Source of the DNA: Flavobacterium sp. SUN052
GTDB taxonomy: Bacteria > Bacteroidota > Bacteroidia > Flavobacteriales > Flavobacteriaceae
Length of the DNA stretch: 64,000 bases
Direction of reading: 5' to 3'
Assembly: GCF_028867935.1 (NCBI RefSeq)
Contig: NZ_JAPQNS010000001.1
Location: forward strand, 620,001-684,000
Of the stretch, positions 48,873-58,338 are shown piece by piece. Made by a program: the position numbers and the translations under genes. Numbering within the stretch: the stretch's first letter is position 1; every line of letters starts with the position of its first letter. The notes under the pieces were generated by a model. That model was not told the origin of the DNA. It did not search any database and worked only from the letters and a program-made list of their open reading frames with translations.

Positions 48873-51800
48873 TTAGTGAGTATCGGCAGTATTTTGTACA
48901 AGTGGCTTAAGAGACCGTTTTCGTTCTACCCAGAAATACAAGGGAGGCAATAACAGGGGTGTAAAAAGCAAGGTTGATAACAGCCCACCAATAATAACGG
49001 TTGCCAGAGGGCGCTGTACATCGGATCCAATACCGGATGAGGTGGCAGCAGGTACCAGACCAATAATAGCGACAACGAGCATCATCAGAATAGACCGCAG
49101 TTGTCCTGCCGAGGCACTCGCCACCACGTCGCGTAGCGGCTGTTCAGGATTCACTTCGCGTGACCGGCTGATGGCAGATAGCAACAAAACGCCCGCCATC
49201 ACTGATAATCCAAAAAGTGATACAAACCCAACCCCCGCCGACACATTGAAATTAAAGCCCCGCAGGATCAGAGCCGCCACCCCACCCGCCCCGGCAAACA
49301 GCACGCAAATAACCGTCATCAGGGCGTAGCGCACGTTCCGAAACAACAGAAATAAAACACCCAGCACAATCAGAAACGTAAGCGGGATAGCCAGGCTCAG
49401 TTGTTTCCCGGCCCGCTCCAGGTTCTCGAACTGCCCACCATAGCTAATAGCGTAACCATGCGGCAGTTTTACCGCCTGCCCTACCTTACGCCGGGCTTCG
49501 GCCACAAAACTCCCCTGGTCGCGCCCCCGAATGTTAGTTCGCACTGTAACAAGCCGCTTCCCATCGAGCCGATAAATATTGGTTTGCCCATCGACGAGCC
49601 CAATAGAGGCCAGTTGGTTCATGGGTATGAGTGCCCCGCCGGGTGCGGGAACCTGCAAACTTCGGATCACATCGATGTTGTTACGGTCTTCGGGCAGAAA
49701 CCGCACCACAATGTCGTAGCGTTTTGGCCCGTCGTACAGGGTACTGATGGTTTTACCGCCAATAGCGGCTTCGATCATGGTTTGAATCGTGGCTACGTTG
49801 ATGCCATACCGGGCCGCCTGTTGTCGGTTTATCTGGATACTCAACTGCGCCTGTGGCCCCTCCTGCTCAATACCCGATTCCGATGCGCCATTGATACCCC
49901 GCACAATGCCCAGAATCTGGTTGGCCCGTTCCCGCAACAGCGTCAGGTCATATCCCGTCAGGTTAATGGCCAGATCAGAGGCCGAGCCCGTCACGATTTC
50001 CGTTACCTGATCGATAATGGGTTGGCCAAAGGATAAGCTCGCACCGGGAAGCTGGCTTTCCAGTTCACCTTTTATTTTGAGCAATAATTGCTGTTTGGTC
50101 GTGTCGTGTACCCACCCATCATAGGGTTTCAGAATCATCAGGATTTCGGTTCGGTTGGCCGGAAAAGGGTCCGTCCCATCGTCGTTGCGGCCCGATTGGG
50201 TAATGATACTTTCGATCTGTGGGTGCCGTGACGCTGTTTGTCGGATGATCGGCGCAATGGTTTGGTTGCTTGTGATATTGGTGCCGGAGGGTAAAAACGA
50301 GCGCATGAAAATAGACCCTTCGTCGAGTGTTGGAAGAAACTCGGTACCGATCTTTACGGCAAACCCGATCACCACCAATACGCTCGCTATACCTACCAGA
50401 AATATCAGGCGGGGTCGGTTGAGCATACGGCTTACCAAGCGTTCGTAGGCCGCTTCGAACCGATCGAAAACACTGCGCCGGTGTTTTTTAGGGTTGTGAT
50501 TTTCGACCGCCTTTCGAAACACAAATGTCATCAGTACCGGAATCAGCGTCAGTGCAAAGAGCATAGAGCCAACAACGGCAAAAGCCAGTGTCAGGGCCAT
50601 GGGCGAAAACAATTTACCTTCGACCCGCTGCATGGTTAGAATGGGTCCGTAAGCCAGAATGATAATGGTAACGGCAAAGAAAATTTCGCGGCTTACCTCG
50701 CTGGCCGATTGTACCGTTAGTGCCACAATGTTCGGCCTTTGCCCATTGGCATCGGCGGGTGTCGTTCGGTAGGCATGAACTAGGCGAGCCGCCATCACAC
50801 AGGCTCCGTCGACAATAATGCCAAAGTCAATAGCCCCCAGCGAAAGCAGGTTTGCCGGAATGCCGGTCAACTTCATGAGCATAAAGGCAAACAGCAGGGC
50901 AAACGGAATGGTAACAGCCACCACCAGGGCTGAGCGTACATCGCCCAGAAACAGGATCAGGATAATTACCACAATGGAAATGCCTTCGAGCAGGGTATGC
51001 GAAACGGTTTCGAGGGTATAACCAACCAACGTTGAGCGGTCGTAGATAACCTGTACACGAACGCCTTTGGGCAGCTCATTGGCTTCTAAATCGATGATGC
51101 GCTGCTTGAGAGCCTTGAGTACTTCGGTGGGATTTTCACCCCGGCGCAACGACACAATACCTTCAACACCGGAGTTTATATCGACACCCCGGCCTGGCAT
51201 TGCATACCCCAAAATTCCCTGCGGCTGGGGCGGAGCCTGCTCCACGCTCGCCACATCATGCACGTATACCGGCACCCCGTTGAGCGTTGTCAGTACGATA
51301 TTGCCCAGATCAGCGCCGGTCTGGATAGCGCCTAAACCCCGCACTGCAAATCCCTGATCGCCACGCTCAACAATGTTGCCGCCCGTATTCTGGTTATTAG
51401 CCTGAACAGCCGTGATCACCGCTTCCAGCGTCAGATTATATTTCCGAAGCCGTTCGGGGGAGGTCAGTACATGAAACTGCTTTACGGGCCCGCCAAAGGT
51501 GACCACATCAGCCACGCCCGGCACCTGTGTCAGCGCCGGCCGAATAACCCAGTCCTGCAAATCACGTAGATCCATCGGGGTAAGATTCGGTGGTGCTTCG
51601 ACCACATAGCGGTAAATTTCACCAACAGCAGTGGTCATTGGTCCCAGTTCGGGCGTAACGCCATCGGGCAACTGAGCAGCGGCCAGGCGCTCAATTACTT
51701 GCTGACGAGCAAAGTAATCGTCGGTGCCGTCCTGAAAATTCAGTTGCACTACAGCCAAACCGAATATGGTACGGGAACGCCGGGCAATTACTTTGGGAGT

Positions 51801-52025
51801 ATTGTTGAGCGCCCGTTCCAGCGGAATGGTCACTTGTTGTTCTACCTCTTCGGCGGCTCGCCCTTCATACTGCGCAATAACAATGACATTCGTATCGGCA
51901 ATGTCGGGATAGGCCTCTATTTTCAGGTACGAAAAGCTGATAAGCCCAGCCACCATCATCAATCCAGCCGTGATGACTACTGCAATCCGGTTATGTAACG
52001 CCCAATCAATTAATGCCTGAATCAT
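48873..52025 (-). CDS. Heavy-metal RND efflux permease (CzcA/CusA family)
   Basis: 1050 residues, full length, twelve membrane segments with two large periplasmic loops. Segment 4 carries D400-FGIIV-D406-G, the acidic pair of heavy-metal RND pumps; the Glu that normally follows seven residues later (in VEN) is Ala413 here. Other landmarks: DGTDDYFARQQVIERL, ILILFLGDVRSALVVAVTIP and the repeat of the fold near residue 870 (LSLAIPLTFLIVLGVLFLLF). It exports Co, Zn, Cd, Ni or Cu/Ag ions from periplasm or cytoplasm; which one is unknown. Last gene of the operon. Confidence 0.93.
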   Translation of the reverse strand: MIQALIDWALHNRIAVVITAGLMMVAGLISFSYLKIEAYPDIADTNVIVIAQYEGRAAEEVEQQVTIPLERALNNTPKVIARRSRTIFGLAVVQLNFQDGTDDYFARQQVIERLAAAQLPDGVTPELGPMTTAVGEIYRYVVEAPPNLTPMDLRDLQDWVIRPALTQVPGVADVVTFGGPVKQFHVLTSPERLRKYNLTLEAVITAVQANNQNTGGNIVERGDQGFAVRGLGAIQTGADLGNIVLTTLNGVPVYVHDVASVEQAPPQPQGILGYAMPGRGVDINSGVEGIVSLRRGENPTEVLKALKQRIIDLEANELPKGVRVQVIYDRSTLVGYTLETVSHTLLEGISIVVIILILFLGDVRSALVVAVTIPFALLFAFMLMKLTGIPANLLSLGAIDFGIIVDGACVMAARLVHAYRTTPADANGQRPNIVALTVQSASEVSREIFFAVTIIILAYGPILTMQRVEGKLFSPMALTLAFAVVGSMLFALTLIPVLMTFVFRKAVENHNPKKHRRSVFDRFEAAYERLVSRMLNRPRLIFLVGIASVLVVIGFAVKIGTEFLPTLDEGSIFMRSFLPSGTNITSNQTIAPIIRQTASRHPQIESIITQSGRNDDGTDPFPANRTEILMILKPYDGWVHDTTKQQLLLKIKGELESQLPGASLSFGQPIIDQVTEIVTGSASDLAINLTGYDLTLLRERANQILGIVRGINGASESGIEQEGPQAQLSIQINRQQAARYGINVATIQTMIEAAIGGKTISTLYDGPKRYDIVVRFLPEDRNNIDVIRSLQVPAPGGALIPMNQLASIGLVDGQTNIYRLDGKRLVTVRTNIRGRDQGSFVAEARRKVGQAVKLPHGYAISYGGQFENLERAGKQLSLAIPLTFLIVLGVLFLLFRNVRYALMTVICVLFAGAGGVAALILRGFNFNVSAGVGFVSLFGLSVMAGVLLLSAISRSREVNPEQPLRDVVASASAGQLRSILMMLVVAIIGLVPAATSSGIGSDVQRPLATVIIGGLLSTLLFTPLLLPPLYFWVERKRSLKPLVQNTADTH

Positions 52026-52097
52026 AAAAATACGGTGGAATTCCTAACCGGATTTGAACACGGAGCGGCCCATGTTCGACTACTAGTGCGAAGCTGC

Positions 52098-53105
52098 CTA
52101 ATACCCAAAGCTGAGACCTTTGAGCTGAATTGTACCTTTGGTCACTACGTGTTCGCCGGTTCTGAGCCCATTGAATACGATAATGCGATTTCCGATTTGC
52201 TGACCCAGCGTAACGGGTCGTCGTTCGAATCGATTGCTATCGGCCACAAACACGTAATCCCGTCCCTGCACCGTTACAAGCGCTGTTTGCGGAACGGCCA
52301 TAAACTGGCCTTCCGAAATCCCAAATGCAACCGTGGCAAACATACCTGCCCGGTATTGCCCTCGTGGGTTAGCCAGGCCGATTCGGAGTTTAATCGTCCT
52401 GGTAGTATTGTCGACCACATCACCAAATGATTCGATGCGCCCATGGATGGTTTCGTCGGGGTAGGCTGTAAACTGAACCGTGCAGGTGTGGCCAACGCGC
52501 AACTTATTGATCTGGCTTTCGGGCACGTCGCAGATAAGCCATGCCTGCCCGGGCTGGGCACGCTGCAGCCCATTGGGATTGAAACCCGCCAGTTGTAATT
52601 GTGCTTCATGTTCGGCCAGCAGCGATCGCTCGTTTGCCAGATTCGTCCGTTCTACAGCTAAAGCGGTTTGCGCTTCGAGTACCTCACGCCCGGTAGCCGC
52701 CCCGTGGGAAGCCAGATCGTTGGCGCGAGCCAGTTCAATCTCTTTTTGTTTGATATTGACGCCCTGAATCTGTCGTATATTGGTCAGGTGCTGCTGCAAT
52801 TCGGTGTAGTTTGAGGTCAGATCGGGGTTGGCAAACAAAACCAGGGGCCTGGGAGCACCCGGAGCCGCCACCACCGTAGCCACCACATAGGCGGGAGCCT
52901 GGTAATCGGCAGATAAGGGTTGAGGGCGGATAGTCTCTGTCCGAAAAAATTGCAGGGCCGATGCGCCTGCGGGGTATTCGATTTGCTTGCCCTGCTGCTC
53001 AATAGTGGGTCTAGAAACAACCGGTGCAGTGGATACTGTGGCTTTGTCGCTTTTCTGACAACCGGCCCCCAGCAGGAGCAGGGCAAATAGTACTTTGTTT
53101 ATCAT
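52098..53105 (-). CDS. RND efflux periplasmic adaptor (membrane fusion lipoprotein)
   Basis: 335 residues. LLLGAGC gives a lipobox near residue 16. The hairpin region (NYTELQQHLTNIRQIQG...LEAQTALAVERTNLANERSLLAEHEAQLQL) is followed by the lipoyl/beta-barrel part with PESQINKLRVGHTCTVQFTAYPDETIHGRIESFGDVVDNTTRTIKLRIGL. The end has VTVQGRDYVFVADSNRFERRPVTLG. It joins the RND permease and the outer-membrane channel. Overlaps the TolC-like gene by 4 bases; 72 bases separate it from the permease. Confidence 0.9.
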   Translation of the reverse strand: MINKVLFALLLLGAGCQKSDKATVSTAPVVSRPTIEQQGKQIEYPAGASALQFFRTETIRPQPLSADYQAPAYVVATVVAAPGAPRPLVLFANPDLTSNYTELQQHLTNIRQIQGVNIKQKEIELARANDLASHGAATGREVLEAQTALAVERTNLANERSLLAEHEAQLQLAGFNPNGLQRAQPGQAWLICDVPESQINKLRVGHTCTVQFTAYPDETIHGRIESFGDVVDNTTRTIKLRIGLANPRGQYRAGMFATVAFGISEGQFMAVPQTALVTVQGRDYVFVADSNRFERRPVTLGQQIGNRIIVFNGLRTGEHVVTKGTIQLKGLSFGY

Positions 53106-54430
53106 GGTGTTCCGAGCTGTTGAAGCTGGCCGGTAACGAACAGCAGTTGAATGAGGGTTTGCCGATAAGCCACTTCCGATGTCAGATATTCTTCCTGCAC
53201 ATCGAGCAATGACCGTTGAGCGTCTAAAAAATCGACCAGTGTAGTACCACCGCGCAGGTAGGCGTACCGAACACTGGCCAGTACCTGCGTAGCCCGGTCA
53301 AGAATACTAGCGTATCGCTCTACATTTCCGCGCTGAGTCTGGTAACTCCGGTAAGCGATCTGCACTTCGGTTTGGGCCAGCAGTCGCGTGTAGGCTGTTA
53401 TCTGCTCTGATTGCTGAGCCACCACCTTCGCTTTCTGTATTTCGCCCTGGTTTTTGTTGAACACCGGCAGCGGCAGCGTGCCATAAAACCCCACATACGG
53501 AACGCCATTTTGGGGGTTATAGATCATACCTAGTTCAGGTCGGGGAAAGCGTAGTGCCTGTTGGAGTTCTACATTGCGTCCGGCTACTACCGATGCCTGT
53601 TCGGCTACCCGCACATCTGATCGACTCCGCAAGGCCTGCGTTTGAATACTATCGAAGAGTACGGTATTTAACCGGGTTTCCAGAAGCGTTGTATTGTCGG
53701 ACAAGATAACCTCAACACTATCAGTTGTACCTAATAACCGGCGCAGGTCGGCCAGTTGGTTGCTGTATTCCTGGTGGGCTGTACGTCCTCGTAGTCGGTA
53801 CTGATCAGCCAGCACTTCGGTGCGCAACAGATCGGTTTGGGTAATTACCTGATTACGAAGTCGAACCTGACTAATGCGCACCAGTGTATCGAGGTTTTGT
53901 TGCGCCCGCCCGATGAGCTCCAGACTCCGCCGGGCTTTCCAGGCATCGAGCCACGTCTGGGCAACGCTCAGGAGCAGGTTGCGTTCTGTTTCGGCTATGT
54001 TACGGCGCGTCAGTTCTACCGTTTGTTCGGCTACGCGAGTCGCTTTCTGCCGTTGCTGAGCTAGATTTACCGGCGTGGTGAGCTGCCACCAAACCTGACG
54101 GTTAAGTCGGCTGAACGGCCCTGTTCCTTCGGGAAACCGGCCGGGCTTTACCAGTTGGAGCGACTGGTTATTCAGCACGGGATTAGGCCGCAGACCAGCC
54201 GTTACCACATCTGCCTGAGAAATACCGATACCCAAACCCTCGGCCCGCAACACAGGGCTATTACGTTGCGCTTCCCGGATGGTTTCCAGCAAGGATAACG
54301 ATCGAACAGGTTGGGCCACCGCCAAGTTACCACTCAGCATCAGTAAGGCCACCAGACCACCCAGCCAGCTGCTGATTGGTTTACTCCTTATCCAGTTATC
54401 GTTTTTAGTATCGAAAAGCAGTAGTGCCAT
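53102..54430 (-). CDS. TolC family outer-membrane channel (CzcC-like)
   Basis: 442 residues. Signal region WLGGLVALLMLSGNLAVAQ, then two repeats of the TolC-like helical barrel: EAQRNSPVLRAEGLGIGISQADVVTAGLRPNPVLNNQS and later SRSDVRVAEQASVVAGRNVELQQALRFPRPELGMIY. YRQTLIQLLFVTGQL closes it. First gene of the efflux operon. Its leader (54431-54718) holds a strong hairpin and, further upstream, a three-fold direct repeat. Confidence 0.88.
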   Translation of the reverse strand: MALLLFDTKNDNWIRSKPISSWLGGLVALLMLSGNLAVAQPVRSLSLLETIREAQRNSPVLRAEGLGIGISQADVVTAGLRPNPVLNNQSLQLVKPGRFPEGTGPFSRLNRQVWWQLTTPVNLAQQRQKATRVAEQTVELTRRNIAETERNLLLSVAQTWLDAWKARRSLELIGRAQQNLDTLVRISQVRLRNQVITQTDLLRTEVLADQYRLRGRTAHQEYSNQLADLRRLLGTTDSVEVILSDNTTLLETRLNTVLFDSIQTQALRSRSDVRVAEQASVVAGRNVELQQALRFPRPELGMIYNPQNGVPYVGFYGTLPLPVFNKNQGEIQKAKVVAQQSEQITAYTRLLAQTEVQIAYRSYQTQRGNVERYASILDRATQVLASVRYAYLRGGTTLVDFLDAQRSLLDVQEEYLTSEVAYRQTLIQLLFVTGQLQQLGTP

Positions 54431-54472
54431 TAATTTGTATTAAGTGGAAAAAGCGTACCAATTCGTTCAAAC

Positions 54473-54514
54473 CAACAGCACCCCAGTTGCCAACTGGCAA
54501 CCGGGGTGCTGTTG
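54473..54514. other. Strong hairpin in the efflux operon leader
   Basis: CAACAGCACCCC (54473-54484) and GGGGTGCTGTTG (54503-54514) enclose GTTGCC/GGCAAC (54486-54491, 54496-54501) with an AACT loop: an almost uninterrupted 18-base stem. No T-run on either side. It would lie about 50 bases before the first efflux gene in the mRNA. Confidence 0.65.
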
Positions 54515-54686
54515 ACCTGCTGTAAGGAGTAGCTCCTCAGTAAGAAAAGCTAAAAGGAGATACAACAGTGGGTCTTACACGAGATAGGTTGGTATCAATT
54601 GGGCCGGAGTCCATTTGTTGCAATTGCTTATCAGAATAGCGGATGTAAAGGTAGGAGGTGCTGTTATCGACCGATGTTAACAAACT

Positions 54687-54719
54687 CTTAGAATTCTGTT
54701 AGAATTCTCTTAGAATGGC
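54687..54719. promoter_or_regulatory. Three 11-base direct repeats, probable response regulator site
   Basis: CTTAGAATTCT, GTTAGAATTCT and CTTAGAATGGC start at 54687, 54698 and 54709, one helical turn apart, sharing TTAGAAT. Tandem sites with 10-11 base spacing are the usual binding pattern of OmpR-type regulators. They lie between the kinase stop and the divergent-looking leader of the efflux operon, upstream of a minus-strand TACCTTTA (54646-54653). Confidence 0.55.
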
Positions 54720-56086
54720 TACAAATGAGGTAGTTCGACCAAGAAAGTGGCTCCTGCCTTTGCTTGTGGGTCGATAGCGATGGTGCCCTGATGCAACAAA
54801 ATAATTCGCTGGCTCAACGACAAGCCAATGCCATATCCATCGGCTCGTTTATGATTGGCTCCACGGTAAAAAGGGGTAAACAGGTGAGGCAGATCTTCAG
54901 AGGGTATACCGACGCCTTCGTCGCTAAACTTAAGTTGGCAGGTTGTGAGCTGACGGGTGATCATAACTACACTTTGCTGATTGTCGGAAAACTTACAGCC
55001 GTTTTCCATCAGATTAATAAAGGCCACCCGTAACAGGTATTCATTACCATGTACCAGAATGGGTTCGTCGGTAGCAGTGTCTGGTGCAAAAATAATCTCA
55101 ACTTTGTGGGCGGCATTCATCCGTCGGGCCTGCTGGCGGGCATCCAGCAATAATTCATCCAGTCTAAGGGAGCGGAATGTAATGGCCGAGGGGTCATAAC
55201 TGGCTTTGGCCAGATCGAGCAACCCATCGGTGAGCCGGGCCAGCCGGTGAGCATCAGCCAATGCCTGCCGAATCGTCTGCTGATATTGATCGGCACTTCG
55301 AGGTTTCCGGTCCGACAAATCCAACTCGGCAATTATGGCCGACAAGGGTGTGCGGGTTTCGTGGGCGACGTTAGAAACGAACTGTTTCTGGGCATCGAAT
55401 GATTGCTCAAGCCGGTCGAGCATGCGGTTGAACGTAACCGCCAGTTCTGCTATTTCGTCGTGGCCATTACCTTCGGGAACGCGCCGGTGCAGGCTGGTTG
55501 CCGTAATATCATCGACCTGATGGACCACTTCGCCCATCGGTTTGAGGGCTTGGCGGGCAAAAAACCGCCCCGCTAACACTACAATAAGAATACTGATTAT
55601 AAACGTACCGAACAGCGTGTATCGCAGATTAGTCAGTTTTCGGAGCCCATGTTCATCGTAGGCCGCAGCCGTAACCAGATACGTCTGGGCATGATACCGA
55701 TAGGCAAATCCAACTACCTGGCGATCTTGCTGCGTAAATCGTACCGTGCCATGTTGCCGAATTCGGGCCAGCAACAGAGGGGTCTCCTTTACAAAATCGA
55801 CCCCAATATCGTCGTGATAGAGCAGGGTAGATCGGTCATCATAAACGGCTACCTCCTCCTGAAACAATGCATTGGGCGAATTCTGATAGATTAGCTTCAG
55901 TGCCGACGGCGCCACCCGACCGTTCAGCAGCAGTTTCACTTTGGTCAGTGCCTGCTGCTGCAGCCGGTCGAAATATTCATCTTCCCGAAAATCGGCGTAC
56001 GATATATACACAGTACCGGCAAAGAAAATCAGGATCGCCGTAATGATCCCTGTAAACAGGCCCGTCAGTTTATTGCGAATTTTCAT
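54719..56086 (-). CDS. Sensor histidine kinase
   Basis: 455 residues. Two membrane segments (about 12-30 and 160-175) bracket a periplasmic sensor domain. HAMP follows (AQALKPMGEVVHQVDDI...VPEGNGHDEIAELAVTFNRMLDRL), then the H box FVSNVAHETRTPLSA with His242. ATPase motifs N (NLMENGCKFSDN), G1 (FSDEGVGIPSEDL) and G2 (GYGIGLSLSQRI) are intact. Its start overlaps the response regulator stop by 4 bases. Coupling with the adjacent metal efflux operon suggests metal sensing (CusS/CopS-like). Confidence 0.93.
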   Translation of the reverse strand: MKIRNKLTGLFTGIITAILIFFAGTVYISYADFREDEYFDRLQQQALTKVKLLLNGRVAPSALKLIYQNSPNALFQEEVAVYDDRSTLLYHDDIGVDFVKETPLLLARIRQHGTVRFTQQDRQVVGFAYRYHAQTYLVTAAAYDEHGLRKLTNLRYTLFGTFIISILIVVLAGRFFARQALKPMGEVVHQVDDITATSLHRRVPEGNGHDEIAELAVTFNRMLDRLEQSFDAQKQFVSNVAHETRTPLSAIIAELDLSDRKPRSADQYQQTIRQALADAHRLARLTDGLLDLAKASYDPSAITFRSLRLDELLLDARQQARRMNAAHKVEIIFAPDTATDEPILVHGNEYLLRVAFINLMENGCKFSDNQQSVVMITRQLTTCQLKFSDEGVGIPSEDLPHLFTPFYRGANHKRADGYGIGLSLSQRIILLHQGTIAIDPQAKAGATFLVELPHL

Positions 56087-56763
56087 CCTTCTTTCATGAT
56101 AAACCCTATCCCTGCTTTTGTGTGAATCAGTTTTGGCTCAAAGTCGCGGTCAATTTTCTTGCGCAGGTAATTGATATAAACATCAATGAAATTGGTACCG
56201 GTATCGAATGTTGTATCCCAGACTCGCTCGGCAATTTCGGCGCGGGGCAACACCCGGCCCTGATGGCGCAGCATGTAATCGAGCAGGTTGAACTCCTTGG
56301 GTGTCAGATCGATTTCTCGGCCGGCCCGTTTTACCGTTCGGGTGCGGGGGTCCAGTTCCAGATCGGCCAGGCGCAGGGTCTGGTCGAGTTCGGCAGGACG
56401 CTGGCTATTGCGCCGAAGCAGCGTTCGAATGCGCACAAATAACTCCCGAAAATCAAAGGGTTTGACCAGATAATCATCCGCACCGGCATCGAACCCTTCC
56501 ACTTTATCATCGGTAGTACCAAGCGCCGTCAGCATAATAATGGGCACATCGGGGCGGCTCTGGCGAACCTGCTGGCACAAATCAAGGCCATTGAGCCGGG
56601 GCAGAATAATATCCATAATGATCAGATCGTAAGGCTGGCTCAGGGCGATTCGATGTCCCATCAGGCCATCCTCAACAATGTCGACTTGAAACCCTTCTTC
56701 TTCAAGCCCCCGCCGAATCAGGTCGGCTACCCGCTCATCATCTTCTACAATCAGAATCTTCAT
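56083..56763 (-). CDS. OmpR-type response regulator (CusR/CopR-like)
   Basis: 226 residues. Receiver domain with acidic pair EDDE (residues 7-10), phospho-acceptor Asp51 (LIIMDIILP), Thr in MLTALGT and Lys in YLVKPF. The C-terminal winged helix is ELDQTLRLADLELDPRTRTVKRAGREIDLTPKEFNLLDYMLRH...NFIDVYINYLRKKID. It presumably activates the efflux operon through the direct repeats at 54687-54719. First gene of the two-component pair. Confidence 0.93.
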   Translation of the reverse strand: MKILIVEDDERVADLIRRGLEEEGFQVDIVEDGLMGHRIALSQPYDLIIMDIILPRLNGLDLCQQVRQSRPDVPIIMLTALGTTDDKVEGFDAGADDYLVKPFDFRELFVRIRTLLRRNSQRPAELDQTLRLADLELDPRTRTVKRAGREIDLTPKEFNLLDYMLRHQGRVLPRAEIAERVWDTTFDTGTNFIDVYINYLRKKIDRDFEPKLIHTKAGIGFIMKEG

Positions 56764-56854
56764 GAATACAAGGATTAGGCACTTTCGGGTGAAAATGATT
56801 ATGGGTAGTTACTTACTAGAGGCACAATTAGCCGCTCAAATACTGCCGTTTTGA

Positions 56855-57744
56855 GGACTTACTCTTAGTACGCTTCAACCGTATTATGTACGATTCGGTG
56901 ATGCGACCCTAATATCGACTCCTTCTATCCCTCCTGGACTCCATCCTCCCATCAGTCTGACGGCTACTGCTGGAGTACCGTTTAAGTACGAGTTACCGGT
57001 ACTCCTGCTCAATAATAGTGCAAGTTACTCTTCACCGCAGCTGCCTGGCAATGGGTTGAGCCTTTCTTATGAAACGTATCCCCCTTACATTACTGGTACG
57101 CCCACCGCAAGTGGCGTGATGAACCTGACCGTCAACGCGCACAGTAATGTGAATAGTCAGGAGGAATCGGCCTGGATACCCATTATCATCACGGTCATCT
57201 CAGGACCAGGGAGTGCCTTGACACTGCTGGCCCCACCTATAACTGCACAACGGGTGCGTTCCACTTCAACACCAGCGGGGGCGATGGCACCCCGATTACT
57301 TTCTCCGCTATTGGCATTACGGGGCCGACGACGAATCCGGATCAGTTTGTGGACACTGAACTACGTACCGTTAATGATGTGCAACCGATGCTGCTCCAGG
57401 CCACTCAGAACGGCACAACGGTAACCTACTTATGGAACCTGAAAGCAGCTTGTGGCCGGGCGCGGCTTGGTGCGGCTGAGCCAGAGCGTAAATTGAATGT
57501 GAAGGTACTGGGCAATCCCGCCGTGGGAGATATGGTGCACATCGAGGTGAGTGGAGCTGAAGGCCAACTTCTGTTAGTCATCTTGATCAACCAGCAGGGA
57601 CGCCCGGTGAGCGAGGAACGCATTAGCCAAGCGGGTGCCCTTGAGCGGCTCAGTATCAAGCTAAGTGCCTCGTCCAGTATCCATCTGCTACAGGTACGCA
57701 GCGCCGATCAGACGGAAGTGGTGCGCGTGCTGAGGACGAATTAA
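56855..57744 (+). pseudogene. Frameshifted surface-protein gene with T9SS-type tail
   Basis: The frame is open from 56855 (after TGA at 56852) without any start codon. It encodes a Pro/Thr/Ser-rich Ig-like stretch (LTATAGVPFKYELPVLLLNNSASY, then NLTVNAHSNVNSQEESAWIPIIITVISG). At 57231-57236 (CCCCACC) the frame breaks: inserting one A restores TYNCTTGAFHFNTSGGDGTP in the next frame, which continues to the stop at 57744. The last part (LNVKVLGNPAVGDMVHIEVSGAEGQLLLVILINQQGRPV) is a Por-type C-terminal sorting tail. So a 5'-truncated, frameshifted remnant. Confidence 0.78.
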
Positions 57745-58080
57745 GCTAAGGGGTGTATGCTACTGGGCCGTCAAGATCAGATTTTGGCCCAGTACGCATC
57801 GTCTAGCTGTACGTTTTCTAGGGATCCATGGTAGAGTTGGTGACTATAAAAGGCTAGTTAATCCGTCAAGCGACCAATCAGTTCATCAGCATTATGATAA
57901 ATGAGTGGCCCACATTCGTATGAAATGTTCCACCGGGCATTCCGGAGTGAAACGGGTTTAGTGTCAAAAGTGACGAAGAGCCGTTTTTGCTGGCATTTAA
58001 TAAGCGGCTCGTGCTTTGATTGATTCAATCGGGATGCATATGTTTAAAACCCCTTACTCTGCCGAATTCGTTGTGAAAAG
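57745..58080. other. Gene-free stretch
   Basis: No convincing coding region on either strand. One inverted repeat, TACTGGGCC (57761-57769) with GGCCCAGTA (57786-57794), stands after the pseudogene end and could terminate transcription. The rest shows nothing I can name. Confidence 0.5.
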
Positions 58081-58338
58081 TTGTTTCCGCTTTCGGTCAT
58101 CCTGTTGCAGTTCGTTAGTAATTTATTGGCTCAGACACTACCCAGCCCCCTGACGGCGCACATCGCCGTGATGCTGCTAACAGCCAAAACTACCGCCGAC
58201 GCCAATGCCTACCTGACCAAGCCCTTTAATGGGCAGGAACTTACTCTTCGGATTGGCAATCTGATTCATCACCAGGCACACACCACCCCTGACTATCTAC
58301 TTACAGCTTTCCAAGGCACTCATTTTTCAGCTGCGTGA
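58081..58338 (+). pseudogene. Remnant of a response regulator receiver domain
   Basis: The central part VMLLTAKTTADANAYLTKPFNGQELTLRIGNLIHH reads like the end of a receiver domain of a hybrid two-component protein (the usual IMLTAKT...GADAYLTKPF...ELxLRIxNLI). The stretch between TAKTT and AYLTKPF is shortened, with the 'GLxxGA' part missing. No phospho-acceptor half precedes it and no effector domain follows. It ends against the sulfatase gene on the other strand. Hybrid regulators often accompany SusCD loci, so this may be the ruined regulator of that locus. Confidence 0.6.

Noticed and set aside
57056..57424. A separate small gene of 122 codons
   Set aside because: The first half is the in-frame surface-protein remnant; the second half is out of frame after the missing base and shows no protein-like pattern.
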